Part shown: positions 18,193 through 30,593 of the stretch, piece after piece
How positions within the stretch are numbered: position 1 is the stretch's first letter
Layout of the letters: every line of letters starts with the position of its first letter
Assembly: GCF_018860155.1 (NCBI RefSeq)
Contig: NZ_JAHKNI010000017.1
Coordinates: 1 to 64,000, forward strand
Direction of reading: 5' to 3'
Source: Nocardia albiluteola
Lineage (GTDB): Bacteria > Actinomycetota > Actinomycetes > Mycobacteriales > Mycobacteriaceae
Length of the DNA stretch: 64,000 nucleotides
The notes under the pieces: model-generated
Database searches by the model: none
Seen by the model: the letters and a program-made list of their open reading frames with translations, nothing else
What the model was told of the DNA's origin: nothing
Program-made: the position numbers and the translations under genes

Positions 18193-18603
18193 CCGCCGGG
18201 ACGCATTTGCCCGCGAGCCGTGCGGCGCTGCGTCGACGACCCTGTCACCGGGGGAATTTGGGACAATTCACGATAATCTCCCGGTATTTCCGGGCGAACC
18301 TCCAGCTGCCCGCGTGATCGGCTGCCCGCTCGCGCCGCTCGTGTGACGGAAATCCCAGTGCCGCAGGACCGTTCGCGATTGCGGTGTGCGTCGCGGCATT
18401 GCCCGGTCCGGCGGAATAGGCGCTGGTAGTGAAGGCCATTTCGGAAATGTGTGGCGTGCGCGACACGGCATGCCGGTGTGATGTGATGCAGTTTCGGATT
18501 TTTCCGGCTCGGCAGCGGTTATGGTCTAGCGCAGTTGCCGCGCGGAGGCCGAACATCGGGTTCCTCTGCGCCGCACCCGACCACTTGTACGTTTGGAGGA
18601 AAG
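18193..18603. other. 411-bp intergenic region, possible small minus-strand ORF
   Basis: No convincing gene. A minus-strand frame at 18245-18439 could encode 64 residues (contains GFPSHERRERAADHAGSWRFARKY) with moderately G/C-rich third positions but no Shine-Dalgarno. The rest is presumably the promoter of the downstream universal stress protein gene. Confidence 0.3.
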
Positions 18604-19059
18604 ATGACCACCGCCTACCGGTCCATTGTCGTCGGTACCGATGGCTCGGACTCGTCGTACGTCGCCGTCGAGAAGGCCGCCGCCCTGGCCGGCGCCGCGG
18701 GCGCCACCCTGTACGTCGCCTGCGCCTACTACCCGACCGACGACCGCGACGTTGCCGCCGCGGCCGATGTGCTCAAGGAGGAGGCCTATCAGGTTCGCGG
18801 CTCCGCGCCCACCAACGAGATCCTGCGCATCGCGCGCGACAGGGCCCTGGCTTCCGGCGCCACGAACGTCGTCGAGAAGGCTGTCGTCGGTGAGCCCGTC
18901 GAGTCGCTGCTGAACCTGGTGAAAGAGGTCGAGGCCGACCTGCTCGTCGTGGGTAACCGCGGCCTCAACACCCTCGCCGGGCGCCTGCTCGGCTCGGTCC
19001 CCTCGGACGTCGCCCGCAAGTCCCGCTCGGACGTCCTGATCGTCCACACCGTGCGGTAG
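18604..19059 (+). CDS. Universal stress protein, single UspA domain
   Basis: 151 residues. Starts with YRSIVVGTDGSDSS and ends with the ATP-binding signature G-x2-G-x9-GS (GNRGLNTLAGRLLGSVPSDV) followed by DVLIVHTV. The full motif means it should bind ATP, as mycobacterial single-domain Usps do. These proteins adjust metabolism in stress or dormancy. GGAGGAAAG directly precedes the ATG. It occupies the place of Rv1636 in the conserved gene order. A strong hairpin terminator follows. Confidence 0.9.
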   Translation: MTTAYRSIVVGTDGSDSSYVAVEKAAALAGAAGATLYVACAYYPTDDRDVAAAADVLKEEAYQVRGSAPTNEILRIARDRALASGATNVVEKAVVGEPVESLLNLVKEVEADLLVVGNRGLNTLAGRLLGSVPSDVARKSRSDVLIVHTVR

Positions 19060-19083
19060 GCATCGACAGGTCCGCAGACGAGT

Positions 19084-19116
19084 GACGGCCGCTCCCGATC
19101 GCCGGGAGCGGCCGTC
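19084..19116. terminator. Strong bidirectional hairpin terminator
   Basis: A perfect 13-bp stem (GACGGCCGCTCCC and its complement) with a 7-base loop lies between the convergent universal stress protein gene and ABC permease gene. There is no T-run, as is common in high-GC actinomycetes. Confidence 0.8.
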
Positions 19117-19131
19117 GCGTATGCGTTCCGG

Positions 19132-19925
19132 TTACCGCGTGCGCCGCTGGAACAGCAGCCCCGCAACGACGCCTCCGATCACGGTGATTGTGCCGAATTC
19201 GACCAGGGCCAACCACAATTGGTTGCCGGCGGGTTGGTTCAGCAGGAGCTTCCGTAGCGCGTCGACCGCCTGGGTGACCGGTTGGTTGGCGAGTACGACC
19301 CGCAGCCAGCGGGGCATCGTGTCGGTGGGAACCAGTGCGCTGCTGAAGAATACGGGCAGAATGATCAGCGCGGCCAGCTGCTGGGTGACCTCGGGAGATC
19401 GCCCGAGCAGTCCGATAAGCGCGGCGAGCCAGGACATTCCGAGCGCCACGAGCACCAGCAGACCGGCCGCCGCAACCCATTCGCCGATGTCCGCGTGCGG
19501 GCGGAAGCCGATCGCGATGCCGACTCCGACGGTGACGATCACCCCGAACCCGCCGCGGACCAGGTCCGCGACGACGTGACCGGCGATCACCGAGGACTTG
19601 GCGATCGGCAGGGTGCGGAACCGGTCGACCACGCCGTCCTGTACGTCCGCCGCCACGCTGGTCGTGGTGGTGATCGCTGCGAATGCGATTGCGACGATGA
19701 GGATTCCGGGCATCACGTAGTCGATGTAGTGCTCGTGCCCGCCGGTGCTGATCGCGCCGCCGAGCAGGTAGTTCATCAGAATCACCGTCAGCACCGGCTG
19801 CAGCGTCACGTTGATCAGCTGTTCGGGATCGTGGCGAATATGTCGCAGGCTGCGCTGCGCCATTTCCCAGTAGTCGCTGAGCGCCCAGGCGAGCCGAGCC
19901 CCGGAGGGCGCGGGCGAGAGTGTGG

Positions 19926-19929
<4 letters not shown>
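19132..19929 (-). CDS. DrrB-like ABC-2 type transporter permease
   Basis: 265 residues, six predicted membrane segments in the ABC-2 arrangement (QPVLTVILMNYLLGG, GILIVAIAFAAITTT, GFGVIVTVGVGIAIGF, AGLLVLVALGMSWLAALIGLL, ALIILPVFFSSALVPT, ITVIGGVVAGLLF). The 'DVQDGVVDRFRTLPI' loop after the second helix is characteristic of DrrB/daunorubicin-resistance permeases. Its ATG overlaps the ATPase stop (ATGA). With the ATPase it should export a hydrophobic compound; the TetR gene at 21393 likely senses it. Confidence 0.85.
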
Positions 19930-20905
<976 letters not shown>

Positions 20906-20909
<4 letters not shown>

Positions 20910-21016
20910 TCACTCCGCTCGTTGGGGCTTGCGGTGAGTGTCCCCGGGCCGGTGGCTGTCCCGGGCCGGTGGGGCACCCGGGTGACCGCGATCGCGGCCG
21001 GATCCGCTTGCGTCAT
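20906..21016 (-). pseudogene. Remnant of a duplicated ABC ATPase N-terminus
   Basis: A 36-codon frame with ATGA overlaps at both ends. Its first dozen residues (MTQADPAAIAVTRV) mirror the start of the following ATPase (MADTDPAAIAATGV), and the DNA agrees over GCCGCGATCGCGG and flanks. After this it turns into a Pro/Thr-rich stretch containing a tandem repeat of CCCGGGCCGGTGG (plus strand, 20943 onward). The simplest reading is an internally deleted duplicate, now kept perhaps only for translational coupling. Confidence 0.6.
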
Positions 21017-21321
21017 CGTCGCTCGCCCTGTCCGAGGCGCCGGGCGATGGATTCCTGCAGGCTCACGAATACCCGCGGGGCCTCGGCGTGGTTGCGCTCG
21101 GCGCGGGCGTTGGAGTTCCAACGGGCCGCGCGCACGGCGGCGGCCTCGTTCCCGTCGGTGTTCCAGCGCCGCGCACGGGCCTTGCCGGCCGCGTTGCCGC
21201 GGGTGTTCCAGCGGACCGCGCGAACGCGGCCGGGGCGGTTCGTGTTTCGGTCGGCGGCTGCTTCGTGATCGGGGAATCCGGGGAGCCGGTGCATGGCGTC
21301 GTGGAGGAGATCGTAGCTCAT
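21013..21321 (-). CDS. Small basic protein with 15-residue tandem repeats
   Basis: 102 residues. After an acidic start (SYDLLHDAMHRLPGFPDHEAA) come about three copies of a 15-residue unit of the form RWNTxGNxAxxxRAx, ending NSNARAERN, then a short tail. First gene of the ABC operon, ATG at 21321; its stop overlaps the next start. Coding is supported by the repeat being kept in frame. No family recognised. Its position suggests a partner of the exporter or a nucleic-acid-binding protein, but there is no direct evidence. Confidence 0.55.
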   Translation of the reverse strand: MSYDLLHDAMHRLPGFPDHEAAADRNTNRPGRVRAVRWNTRGNAAGKARARRWNTDGNEAAAVRAARWNSNARAERNHAEAPRVFVSLQESIARRLGQGERR

Positions 21322-21332
21322 GATGCGCTCTG

Positions 21333-21392
21333 TTCGTATGACGTACGCCCTATTCGTACGTGATACGAAAACCTTATTCGTATGCTGTACGC
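21333..21392. promoter_or_regulatory. Three TetR operator-like sites
   Basis: The 71-bp gap between the divergent repeat-protein and tetR genes holds TTCGTA-cgtga-TACGAA (21353-21369, perfect 6-bp arms). It also holds two related sites: TTCGTATGACGTACG (from 21333) and TTCGTATGCTGTACG (from 21377). Three phased copies of one motif in a shared promoter strongly suggest binding by the adjacent TetR protein. Confidence 0.75.
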
Positions 21393-22130
21393 ATGTCAAC
21401 GGCCGACAACACACCGATCTGGGCGCGCCCCGAACCGTCGGGGCGCAAGCCCCGCTTCACTCGCGACCAGATCGCGGCCGCGGCCCTGCACATCGCGGAC
21501 ACCGAGGGCTTCGAGGCCGTGACCATGAAACGCATTGCCGCAGAGCTCGGCTCGGGCACGATGACGCTGTACTACTACGTGCGCAACAAGTCCGACATTG
21601 TGGCGCTGATGCAGGATGCGATCCTGGCCGACCAGCTCGTGCCCGACGCCGAGCTGCGCGCGGGCTGGCGCCCGGCCACGGCCGCGATTGCGCGTCGCAC
21701 CCGCGCGGTGCTGATGGCGCACCCCTGGTCGCCGACCGCCCTCACCGATGCCACCTTCGGCCCGAATGCCATGCGGCACATGGAACAGAATCTCGCCGCC
21801 CTGGCCACCACGAGCCTCACCAGGCAGCGGAAGCTCGAGCTCATCGCCGCCGTCGACGCCTACGTGTTCGGCGTGTCCCTGCAGGCCATCGAGACCCTGT
21901 CCCGCGCGGACGCGGCCGAGGCGGATCCCGAATTCGCAGCCGCCGCGGTCGAATTCGGGATAGGGCTGCTGCGCACCGGCGAGTTCCCGCAGCTGAGCGC
22001 GCTGAACGACGAAGCGCCGGAGGGGGATTCCGCGGCGCCGCCGATGACCGCCGACGCCCTCACCGAGCAATTCGAGCGCGGCCTGGACGCACTGCTGGAC
22101 GGCCTCGCTGCCCGGCTGTCGATCGCCTGA
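21393..22130 (+). CDS. TetR-family regulator of the ABC exporter
   Basis: 245 residues. N-terminal helix-turn-helix (FTRDQIAAAALHIADTEGFEAVTMKRIAAELGSGTMTLYYYVRNKSDIVALM) and a C-terminal ligand domain of the tetracycline-repressor type (TetR_C). The ATG follows the third operator-like site by only a few bases, consistent with autorepression. Divergent from the repeat protein-ATPase-permease operon, which is the probable target, with the transported compound as inducer. Confidence 0.9.
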   Translation: MSTADNTPIWARPEPSGRKPRFTRDQIAAAALHIADTEGFEAVTMKRIAAELGSGTMTLYYYVRNKSDIVALMQDAILADQLVPDAELRAGWRPATAAIARRTRAVLMAHPWSPTALTDATFGPNAMRHMEQNLAALATTSLTRQRKLELIAAVDAYVFGVSLQAIETLSRADAAEADPEFAAAAVEFGIGLLRTGEFPQLSALNDEAPEGDSAAPPMTADALTEQFERGLDALLDGLAARLSIA

Positions 22131-22228
22131 CTCGGATTCCGGCGATGGCTAAGGCGCCCCCGGACCGCCGTCTTCCCATGTGCCACAGGCAGGTCATCCG
22201 GAGAGTTACCGTGCCGGCGCCGAGGCGA

Positions 22229-24541
22229 TCAGTCGGCGGTGGGCGCTCGGCCCAGCGTGTGCAGGACTTCGGGCAGTTCCCCGCTGTACACCACCGACAG
22301 TCGCTGGGTGGCGCGGGTGAGTGCGACGTAGAGATCGTTGAGCCCGCGGGGGGATTCGTCGAGGATGTCCTGTGGCTCGACCAGGATCACCGCGTCGAAT
22401 TCCAGGCCCTTCACCTCCGGGACCGTCAGGACGCGCACCGAGTCGCCCGCCAGCTCGGCATAGTCGCCGGCGATCGAGTGCGGAACCAGAACCGCGGTGG
22501 TGCCCGGACGGTCGGTCTCCGAATCCACCAGCGCGCGAACGGTATCCACCGATTCGCTGGGGGCGACGCGGACCGCGGTAGGGGCGCAACCGGATTCGCG
22601 CACCGAGCGGGGCGGGGTGGCGCCGGGGTCGATGGCCGCGAGCACGTCCGCCGCGACGGCCATGATCTCGGCCGGTGTGCGGTAGTTGACGGTCAGCTCG
22701 GTGAGCTTCCAGCGCTGGGCGACATAGGGTTCCAGCATGCGCTGCCAGGACGAGGCGCCCGCCGGATCGCCCGTCTGCGCGACGTCGCCGACGACGGTGA
22801 CCCAGCGATTCGGGATGCGCCGCATCACCATTCGCCACGCCATCTCCGAAAGCTCCTGCGCCTCATCGACGATCACGTGGCCGTAGGTCCAGGCGCGATC
22901 GCCCGCGGCGCGTTCGGCGGTGGTCTGGCTGGTGCGCACGTGCTGGCGTTCGGCCAGCTGTGAGGCGTCGATCAGGTCGTAGGCCATCAGGATCTCCGGA
23001 TCCAGATCGTCCTCGAGATCCTGTGGGGCGGAACCGGTCAGGATGTCCAGCGCGTCCTGGGCCTCGGCCAGCTGGGCGTGCCAGCGGCGGCGCGCCCGCT
23101 CGCGTTCCTCGGCGTCGTCGACGCCCAGCAACTCTGCCAGCTCGTCCAGCAGGGGCGCGTCCGCGGCGCCGAAGTTGCCGTCGTCCGGCCGGAACAGCTC
23201 CTTGCGGTCCTCCGGCGTGAGCTGGTCGGCGGCGCGCGCGAGCCGGGCCGGATCGGCCCACAGGCCCGCCAGCACCTCCTGCGGCGTCAGGATCGGCCAC
23301 AGCCCGGCGATGGCGCGCTGGATCTCCGCATCGGCGCGCATCTCGTCGCGAATCTCGGTCAGATCGGCCTGGCTCAGCAGGTTCTGGCCGCCGGACAGGT
23401 CCCTGCCCATGGTCTGGGCCAGCTGATCGGTGAGCGCGTCGAGCACCGAGGCCGCGAAGACCGGCCGGGCCAGGTTGTGGGGCCGCCGCGACGAGCGCGC
23501 CCGCCCGCGGGCCTTGGTGACGATCCGGCGGTCGATGGTGATCTCGTAGCCGTCGAAGCTCAGCCGGATCGGCTCGGCGGGCACCTGCTGCCAGTCGCGC
23601 ACGCCCTTCTTCAGCACCTCGATCATGTCCAGCGAACCCTTCAGCTCGCCGGCGCGCAGCGAATCCTCCAGCGTCGCACGCACTCCCGGATAGAGGTTAC
23701 CGATCGTGGACAGCAGCACCCCGGTCTCGCCGAGGGACGGCAGCACCTGGCCGATGTAGTCCAGGAAGGTCGAGTTGGGCCCGATGATCAGCACGCCGGA
23801 CTTGTCCAGCTGCTTGCGGTACGTGTACAGCAGGTAGGCAGCGCGGTGCAGCGCCACGGCGGTCTTGCCGGTGCCCGGCCCGCCCTGCACCACCAGCACG
23901 CTCCTGTGCTCGGACCGGATAATCGCGTCCTGCTCGTGCTGGATGGTCTCCACGATGTCGGCCATCTGCCCGGTGCGCGCAGCGTTGAGCGCGGTCAGCA
24001 GCGCGCTCTCGCTGCCCACGCCGGTGTCGGATTCGATTGCGCCTTCGGCGCGCGCCAGGTCCAGATCCAGGTATTCGTCGGTGACCGTGGTGATCGCGCG
24101 ATTGCGCGAACGGATGTGCCGACGCCGCGTGACGCCGTCCGGGGTAGCCGTGGTGGCCAGGTAGAACGGGCGCGCCAGCGGCGCGCGCCAGTCCAGCAGC
24201 AGGGTGGCGTAGTCGTCGTCCTCGTCCAGGATCCCGAGCCTGCCGATGTAGCGCTGCTCGGCGGTGCCGTCCTCGGCCAGATCGATCCGGCCGAAGCACA
24301 GGCCGTGTTCGGCGGCGTCGTACTTGGCCAGGTCCTCGGTGTACAGCTGGGTGAACGACTCGCGCTCGCTGCGAGCCTGCGGGGTGCCGCCGGTCTCCAG
24401 CAGCACCGTGCGCAGCCGTCGCTGGGCGTATTCGCGCATTCCGTCCAGACGCTGGTAGAGCAGCGTGAGGTGGGTCTGCTCCCGCGCCAGTTCGGCGGTG
24501 TGGCCGGTCGCCGGGTGATCCTCGGTGAGGCGGTCGGGCAA
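22229..24541 (-). CDS. helD: HelD-type RNA polymerase recycling factor
   Basis: 770 residues. It resembles UvrD-like superfamily 1 helicases but has the HelD build: an N-terminal coiled segment (EQTHLTLLYQRLDGMREYAQRRL), the LLLDWRAPLARPFYLAT motif, Walker A GGPGTGKT at residues 220-227, an inserted HelD-specific region, then VIVDEAQELSEMAWRM, QGDP-like GDVAQTGDP, VNYRTPAEIM and YVALTRATQRL. HelD pulls stalled RNA polymerase off DNA and can protect from rifampicin. The TTG start at 24541 is supported by AAGGAG six bases upstream. No rifampicin-associated element was seen upstream. Confidence 0.85.
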   Translation of the reverse strand: MPDRLTEDHPATGHTAELAREQTHLTLLYQRLDGMREYAQRRLRTVLLETGGTPQARSERESFTQLYTEDLAKYDAAEHGLCFGRIDLAEDGTAEQRYIGRLGILDEDDDYATLLLDWRAPLARPFYLATTATPDGVTRRRHIRSRNRAITTVTDEYLDLDLARAEGAIESDTGVGSESALLTALNAARTGQMADIVETIQHEQDAIIRSEHRSVLVVQGGPGTGKTAVALHRAAYLLYTYRKQLDKSGVLIIGPNSTFLDYIGQVLPSLGETGVLLSTIGNLYPGVRATLEDSLRAGELKGSLDMIEVLKKGVRDWQQVPAEPIRLSFDGYEITIDRRIVTKARGRARSSRRPHNLARPVFAASVLDALTDQLAQTMGRDLSGGQNLLSQADLTEIRDEMRADAEIQRAIAGLWPILTPQEVLAGLWADPARLARAADQLTPEDRKELFRPDDGNFGAADAPLLDELAELLGVDDAEERERARRRWHAQLAEAQDALDILTGSAPQDLEDDLDPEILMAYDLIDASQLAERQHVRTSQTTAERAAGDRAWTYGHVIVDEAQELSEMAWRMVMRRIPNRWVTVVGDVAQTGDPAGASSWQRMLEPYVAQRWKLTELTVNYRTPAEIMAVAADVLAAIDPGATPPRSVRESGCAPTAVRVAPSESVDTVRALVDSETDRPGTTAVLVPHSIAGDYAELAGDSVRVLTVPEVKGLEFDAVILVEPQDILDESPRGLNDLYVALTRATQRLSVVYSGELPEVLHTLGRAPTAD

Positions 24542-24689
24542 GACGAACTCCTTGTCATCACGGTCGGCCGGGCGGGCCGCGACGCGAAGGGAAAACAGAG
24601 TTGTCGATTCTAGTTGGCATTGCCCGCGCTCGCCGTATTCGCAGGTGAACGCGGGGTTGCCGGGACGAATACCGCCCGGGAACCCGGGC

Positions 24690-26033
24690 TCAGGAGGCGT
24701 GTGTGCTGTTCGGCCGCAGCCCCATCGGCGCGCCGTCGCGATGCGCGGCCGGCTTGGCCTGGTACATCGCGACGTCGGCGTCGTTCAGCACCGCCTCGGG
24801 CGTGCGGGTGTCGCCGGGACGCAGCGGGGTGATCCCGATGGAGGCGTCGATGTGGATGCGGTGCCCGCGGGCGATGATCGGCTCGGCCATGGCCTGCCGC
24901 AGACGCAGGATCAAGACGTTCAGATCGACCGGCAGGGTGCGCCCGGACAACAGCACCAGGAACTCGTCCCCGCCGATGCGGCCTACGACGTCGTCCTGGC
25001 GCAGGCTGCGCTGCAGGCGCTGGGCCACGATCTGCAGCACGGTGTCGCCGATCGCGTGACCGAGGGTGTCGTTGATGCATTTGAATCCGTCCAGGTCGAT
25101 GAACAGCACCGTAGACACGGGCAGACCCTCGCTGGTGCCCAGCGCGGCGGTCAGCCGGGAGAGCACCAGGGACCGGTTGGCCAGCCCGGTCAGCGGGTCG
25201 TGGGTGGCCTGGTATTCCAGCTGCCGCCGGCTGGCCCGGAACTCGGTGATGTCGTTGAACGAGGACACCGCGGGCGAGTCCGGATCGCCGGGATTCAGCA
25301 GCCGGGACGACCCCGAGAGCCAGCGGCGCTGCCCGTCGGGGCGGTCCACGCCGAAGACGTACTTGGCGATCGTCTCGCCGGTGGCGAGGGTGCGCGCGAC
25401 GGGATGCCGGGCGGCGGACATCGGCTGGGCGTTCGCGTCCAGCAGGGACAGCGGCAGCGCCGCGATCGCCGTGCCGACCAGGTCCCCACCGTCGTGCCCG
25501 AAGATTCGCAGCGCGGCCGGATTGATCGACTCGATGCAGCCGCCGCGGTCGATGACGACCACACCCTCCTCCAGCTGGGACACGACGGTGGTGAAGTGCA
25601 GTTCGGCGCGGCGCTGGGCGGCCTCGGCGAGGCGCTGCGGGGTCAGGTCGTGGATCACCACCTGATAGGCGAGACGGTCGTACCAGACGGTCAGCACCGA
25701 CACGGTTTCCACGTCGACCCGCCGGCCGTCGACGCGGATCAGGGTCATCTCGGCGGGTTCGGAGGCGTCACCGGTCTCGGTCAGGCAGGCGATGCGGGCC
25801 TGCATGCCGGGGGCGTCGCGGGGGTCGACGAAGCGGGCGACGGGTTGGCCGAGGAGCTCGGCGACGCAGGTAGCGCCCAGTAACCGCACGATTGCCGGAT
25901 TTGCGTAGACGAGGTTGCCACGCTCGTGTACGACGACACCGTCCGGGCTGTGTTCGACCAGGGTGCGATACCGCTGCGCCAGCTGTTCGGCGTCGCTGGC
26001 GGCGTCACCCAGGTCGTTGCCCACCTCAACCAC
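24690..26033 (-). CDS. Diguanylate cyclase with two PAS domains
   Basis: 447 residues, no membrane segment. PAS domains at about residues 20-130 (LVEHSPDGVVVHERGNLVYANPA) and 145-265 (VVSQLEEGVVVIDRGGCIESINPAA). A GGDEF domain follows from about 275 (THDPLTGLANRS), with intact active site G354-GDEF and an inhibitory I-site R345-x2-D348 five residues before it. It should make c-di-GMP with product inhibition, controlled by cytosolic PAS signals. No EAL domain. GTG start at 26033. Stands alone downstream of the divergent ketosynthase. Confidence 0.9.
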   Translation of the reverse strand: MVEVGNDLGDAASDAEQLAQRYRTLVEHSPDGVVVHERGNLVYANPAIVRLLGATCVAELLGQPVARFVDPRDAPGMQARIACLTETGDASEPAEMTLIRVDGRRVDVETVSVLTVWYDRLAYQVVIHDLTPQRLAEAAQRRAELHFTTVVSQLEEGVVVIDRGGCIESINPAALRIFGHDGGDLVGTAIAALPLSLLDANAQPMSAARHPVARTLATGETIAKYVFGVDRPDGQRRWLSGSSRLLNPGDPDSPAVSSFNDITEFRASRRQLEYQATHDPLTGLANRSLVLSRLTAALGTSEGLPVSTVLFIDLDGFKCINDTLGHAIGDTVLQIVAQRLQRSLRQDDVVGRIGGDEFLVLLSGRTLPVDLNVLILRLRQAMAEPIIARGHRIHIDASIGITPLRPGDTRTPEAVLNDADVAMYQAKPAAHRDGAPMGLRPNSTHAS

Positions 26034-26242
26034 ATGTGCCCCCTGATCATTGACTACTCATGTCATTTTCAGCGCGGGATCATTCGGAATCGGCGTGCAA
26101 AGGATCACAACGCCGACGCTATCGGATCGATCACAGTTCGGGTTCTACATCGGGGGTAGATCGGAGACCACTACAACCAAGAGTTTGCTCAGCGATGGCC
26201 GACAATTCGCTATCCTGCTCGAACCCGGTGAAGGAGCGAGCT

Positions 26243-27427
26243 ATGCCAGGCAGCACCCCGAGACACCAAGATCATATGACGATTGCCGGGATCGGCGTCG
26301 TCAGCGGTTACGGCTGGGGGCGCGAGGCCATGTGGCGCGGGTTGCTCAGCGGAAAGTCGGCCGCTCGGCTACATCCAGGGTACGGGCCCGGACGCGACAT
26401 GCACGCATGGGTGGCGCTGGTACCCGACGGCGGCGATCCCGCGATCAGTTCCACGCTCTACGGGCGGTCCACGCACGAGTCCGCGCGCGAGGCCGTCGAG
26501 GACGCGCTCGCGCGGGGCTGGCGGCCCGGCCGCACGGTCGGGGTCCTGCACGCGATCGTGCTCGGTGACGTGCGCAACTGGCGGGATTTCTACACCGTCG
26601 ACGAGGGCCACCGGCGCTCGCGCGACTACCTCCGACTATTACCCTCCACGCCGATCGCGGTGCTGATGCAGGAATTCGGCTTCCACGGACCGTCGATGAA
26701 CGTGTCCGCGGCCTGCAGTTCGGCGAACGTCGCGCTGATCACCGCCCGGATGTGGCTGGATCAGGGCATCGCCGACGACGTGATCTGCGTGACCACGGAC
26801 CTGTCGGCGACCCCCGACATGCTCGAGCATTTCGTCAGGATGGGTGCGGCGGTGGACGACGCCGAGGCGCTCGACGCGTGCCGCCCGTTCCAGCAGGGTA
26901 GCCGCGGTTTCTGCATGGGCGAGGCGTCCGCGGCGTTCGTGCTCACTCGCGACGCGGACGCGCCGTACGCCGACGTGCTCGGCGGCGCCATGACCAACGA
27001 CGCCTATCACGTGGTGTCGGTCGAGCCGAGCCACGAACAGATCTTCGACTGTGTCACCCGTGCCCTCGACGTCTCGGGGGTTTCTCCGGAGCAGGTGCGG
27101 TACTACAACGCGCACGGGCCCGGCACCCGCCAGTGTGACGAGGCCGAAACCGAGGTGCTGGCAAGGATTTTCGGTGATCGGCCGGAGATGTACTCGGTCA
27201 AGCCGCTGACCGGTCACTGCCAGGGCGCGGCCGCGGGGGTCGAGGTGGCGGTGGCCGCACTGGGTTACGAGCGCGGCATCGTGCCCGCCGCACCGATCGT
27301 CGCGACCGCGCACCCGCGGCTGCTGGATGGGCCGGTCCCGTGCGAGGGCGGGATCACCGTGAAGACGTCGCTGGGGATGGGCGGCCACAATTCGGTCGTC
27401 GTTCTGGGTGAGCATCGCGCCCAGTAG
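26243..27427 (+). CDS. Stand-alone beta-ketoacyl synthase
   Basis: 394 residues. Ketosynthase fold with nucleophile C158 in SAACSSAN, H291 in NAHGPGTRQCD, K320, and H325 in GHCQGAAAG, so a full Cys-His-His catalytic set is present. It resembles the KAS II/FabF group and polyketide ketosynthases but has no linked acyltransferase or carrier-protein gene nearby. GAAGGAG precedes the ATG. It must act with carrier proteins encoded elsewhere, in a lipid or polyketide route not visible here. The ACSSAN motif and long N-terminal lead are somewhat unlike primary-metabolism FabF. Confidence 0.85.
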   Translation: MPGSTPRHQDHMTIAGIGVVSGYGWGREAMWRGLLSGKSAARLHPGYGPGRDMHAWVALVPDGGDPAISSTLYGRSTHESAREAVEDALARGWRPGRTVGVLHAIVLGDVRNWRDFYTVDEGHRRSRDYLRLLPSTPIAVLMQEFGFHGPSMNVSAACSSANVALITARMWLDQGIADDVICVTTDLSATPDMLEHFVRMGAAVDDAEALDACRPFQQGSRGFCMGEASAAFVLTRDADAPYADVLGGAMTNDAYHVVSVEPSHEQIFDCVTRALDVSGVSPEQVRYYNAHGPGTRQCDEAETEVLARIFGDRPEMYSVKPLTGHCQGAAAGVEVAVAALGYERGIVPAAPIVATAHPRLLDGPVPCEGGITVKTSLGMGGHNSVVVLGEHRAQ

Positions 27428-27575
27428 TCTGGTGTGTACGGCTGCGATCACGTCAGCCGAAATCCCTGGTCCGGCCCTCCCTTCGCCGCTGCGAAGCAAA
27501 CTTGTCGGTGGGGGTGCCTAGCATGGCGGCGGGGTAGTAGTCGATGCCGGAAAGACGGATGGGAAGGGACGGCCT

Positions 27576-30557
<2,982 letters not shown>

Positions 30558-30593
30558 GAGCCGGTGCGGCGCTTCGGGTTTGCGGCGCGGGAG

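Noticed and set aside
18250..18285. DosR-box-like TTTGGGACAATTCAC upstream of the universal stress protein gene
   Set aside because: Only one half resembles the dormancy-regulator box; the second half lacks the CCC/GTCCC symmetry, and the site is over 300 bp from the gene.
24542..24689. Rifampicin-associated element upstream of helD
   Set aside because: No sequence close to the known long GC-rich inverted element was found between helD and the GGDEF gene.
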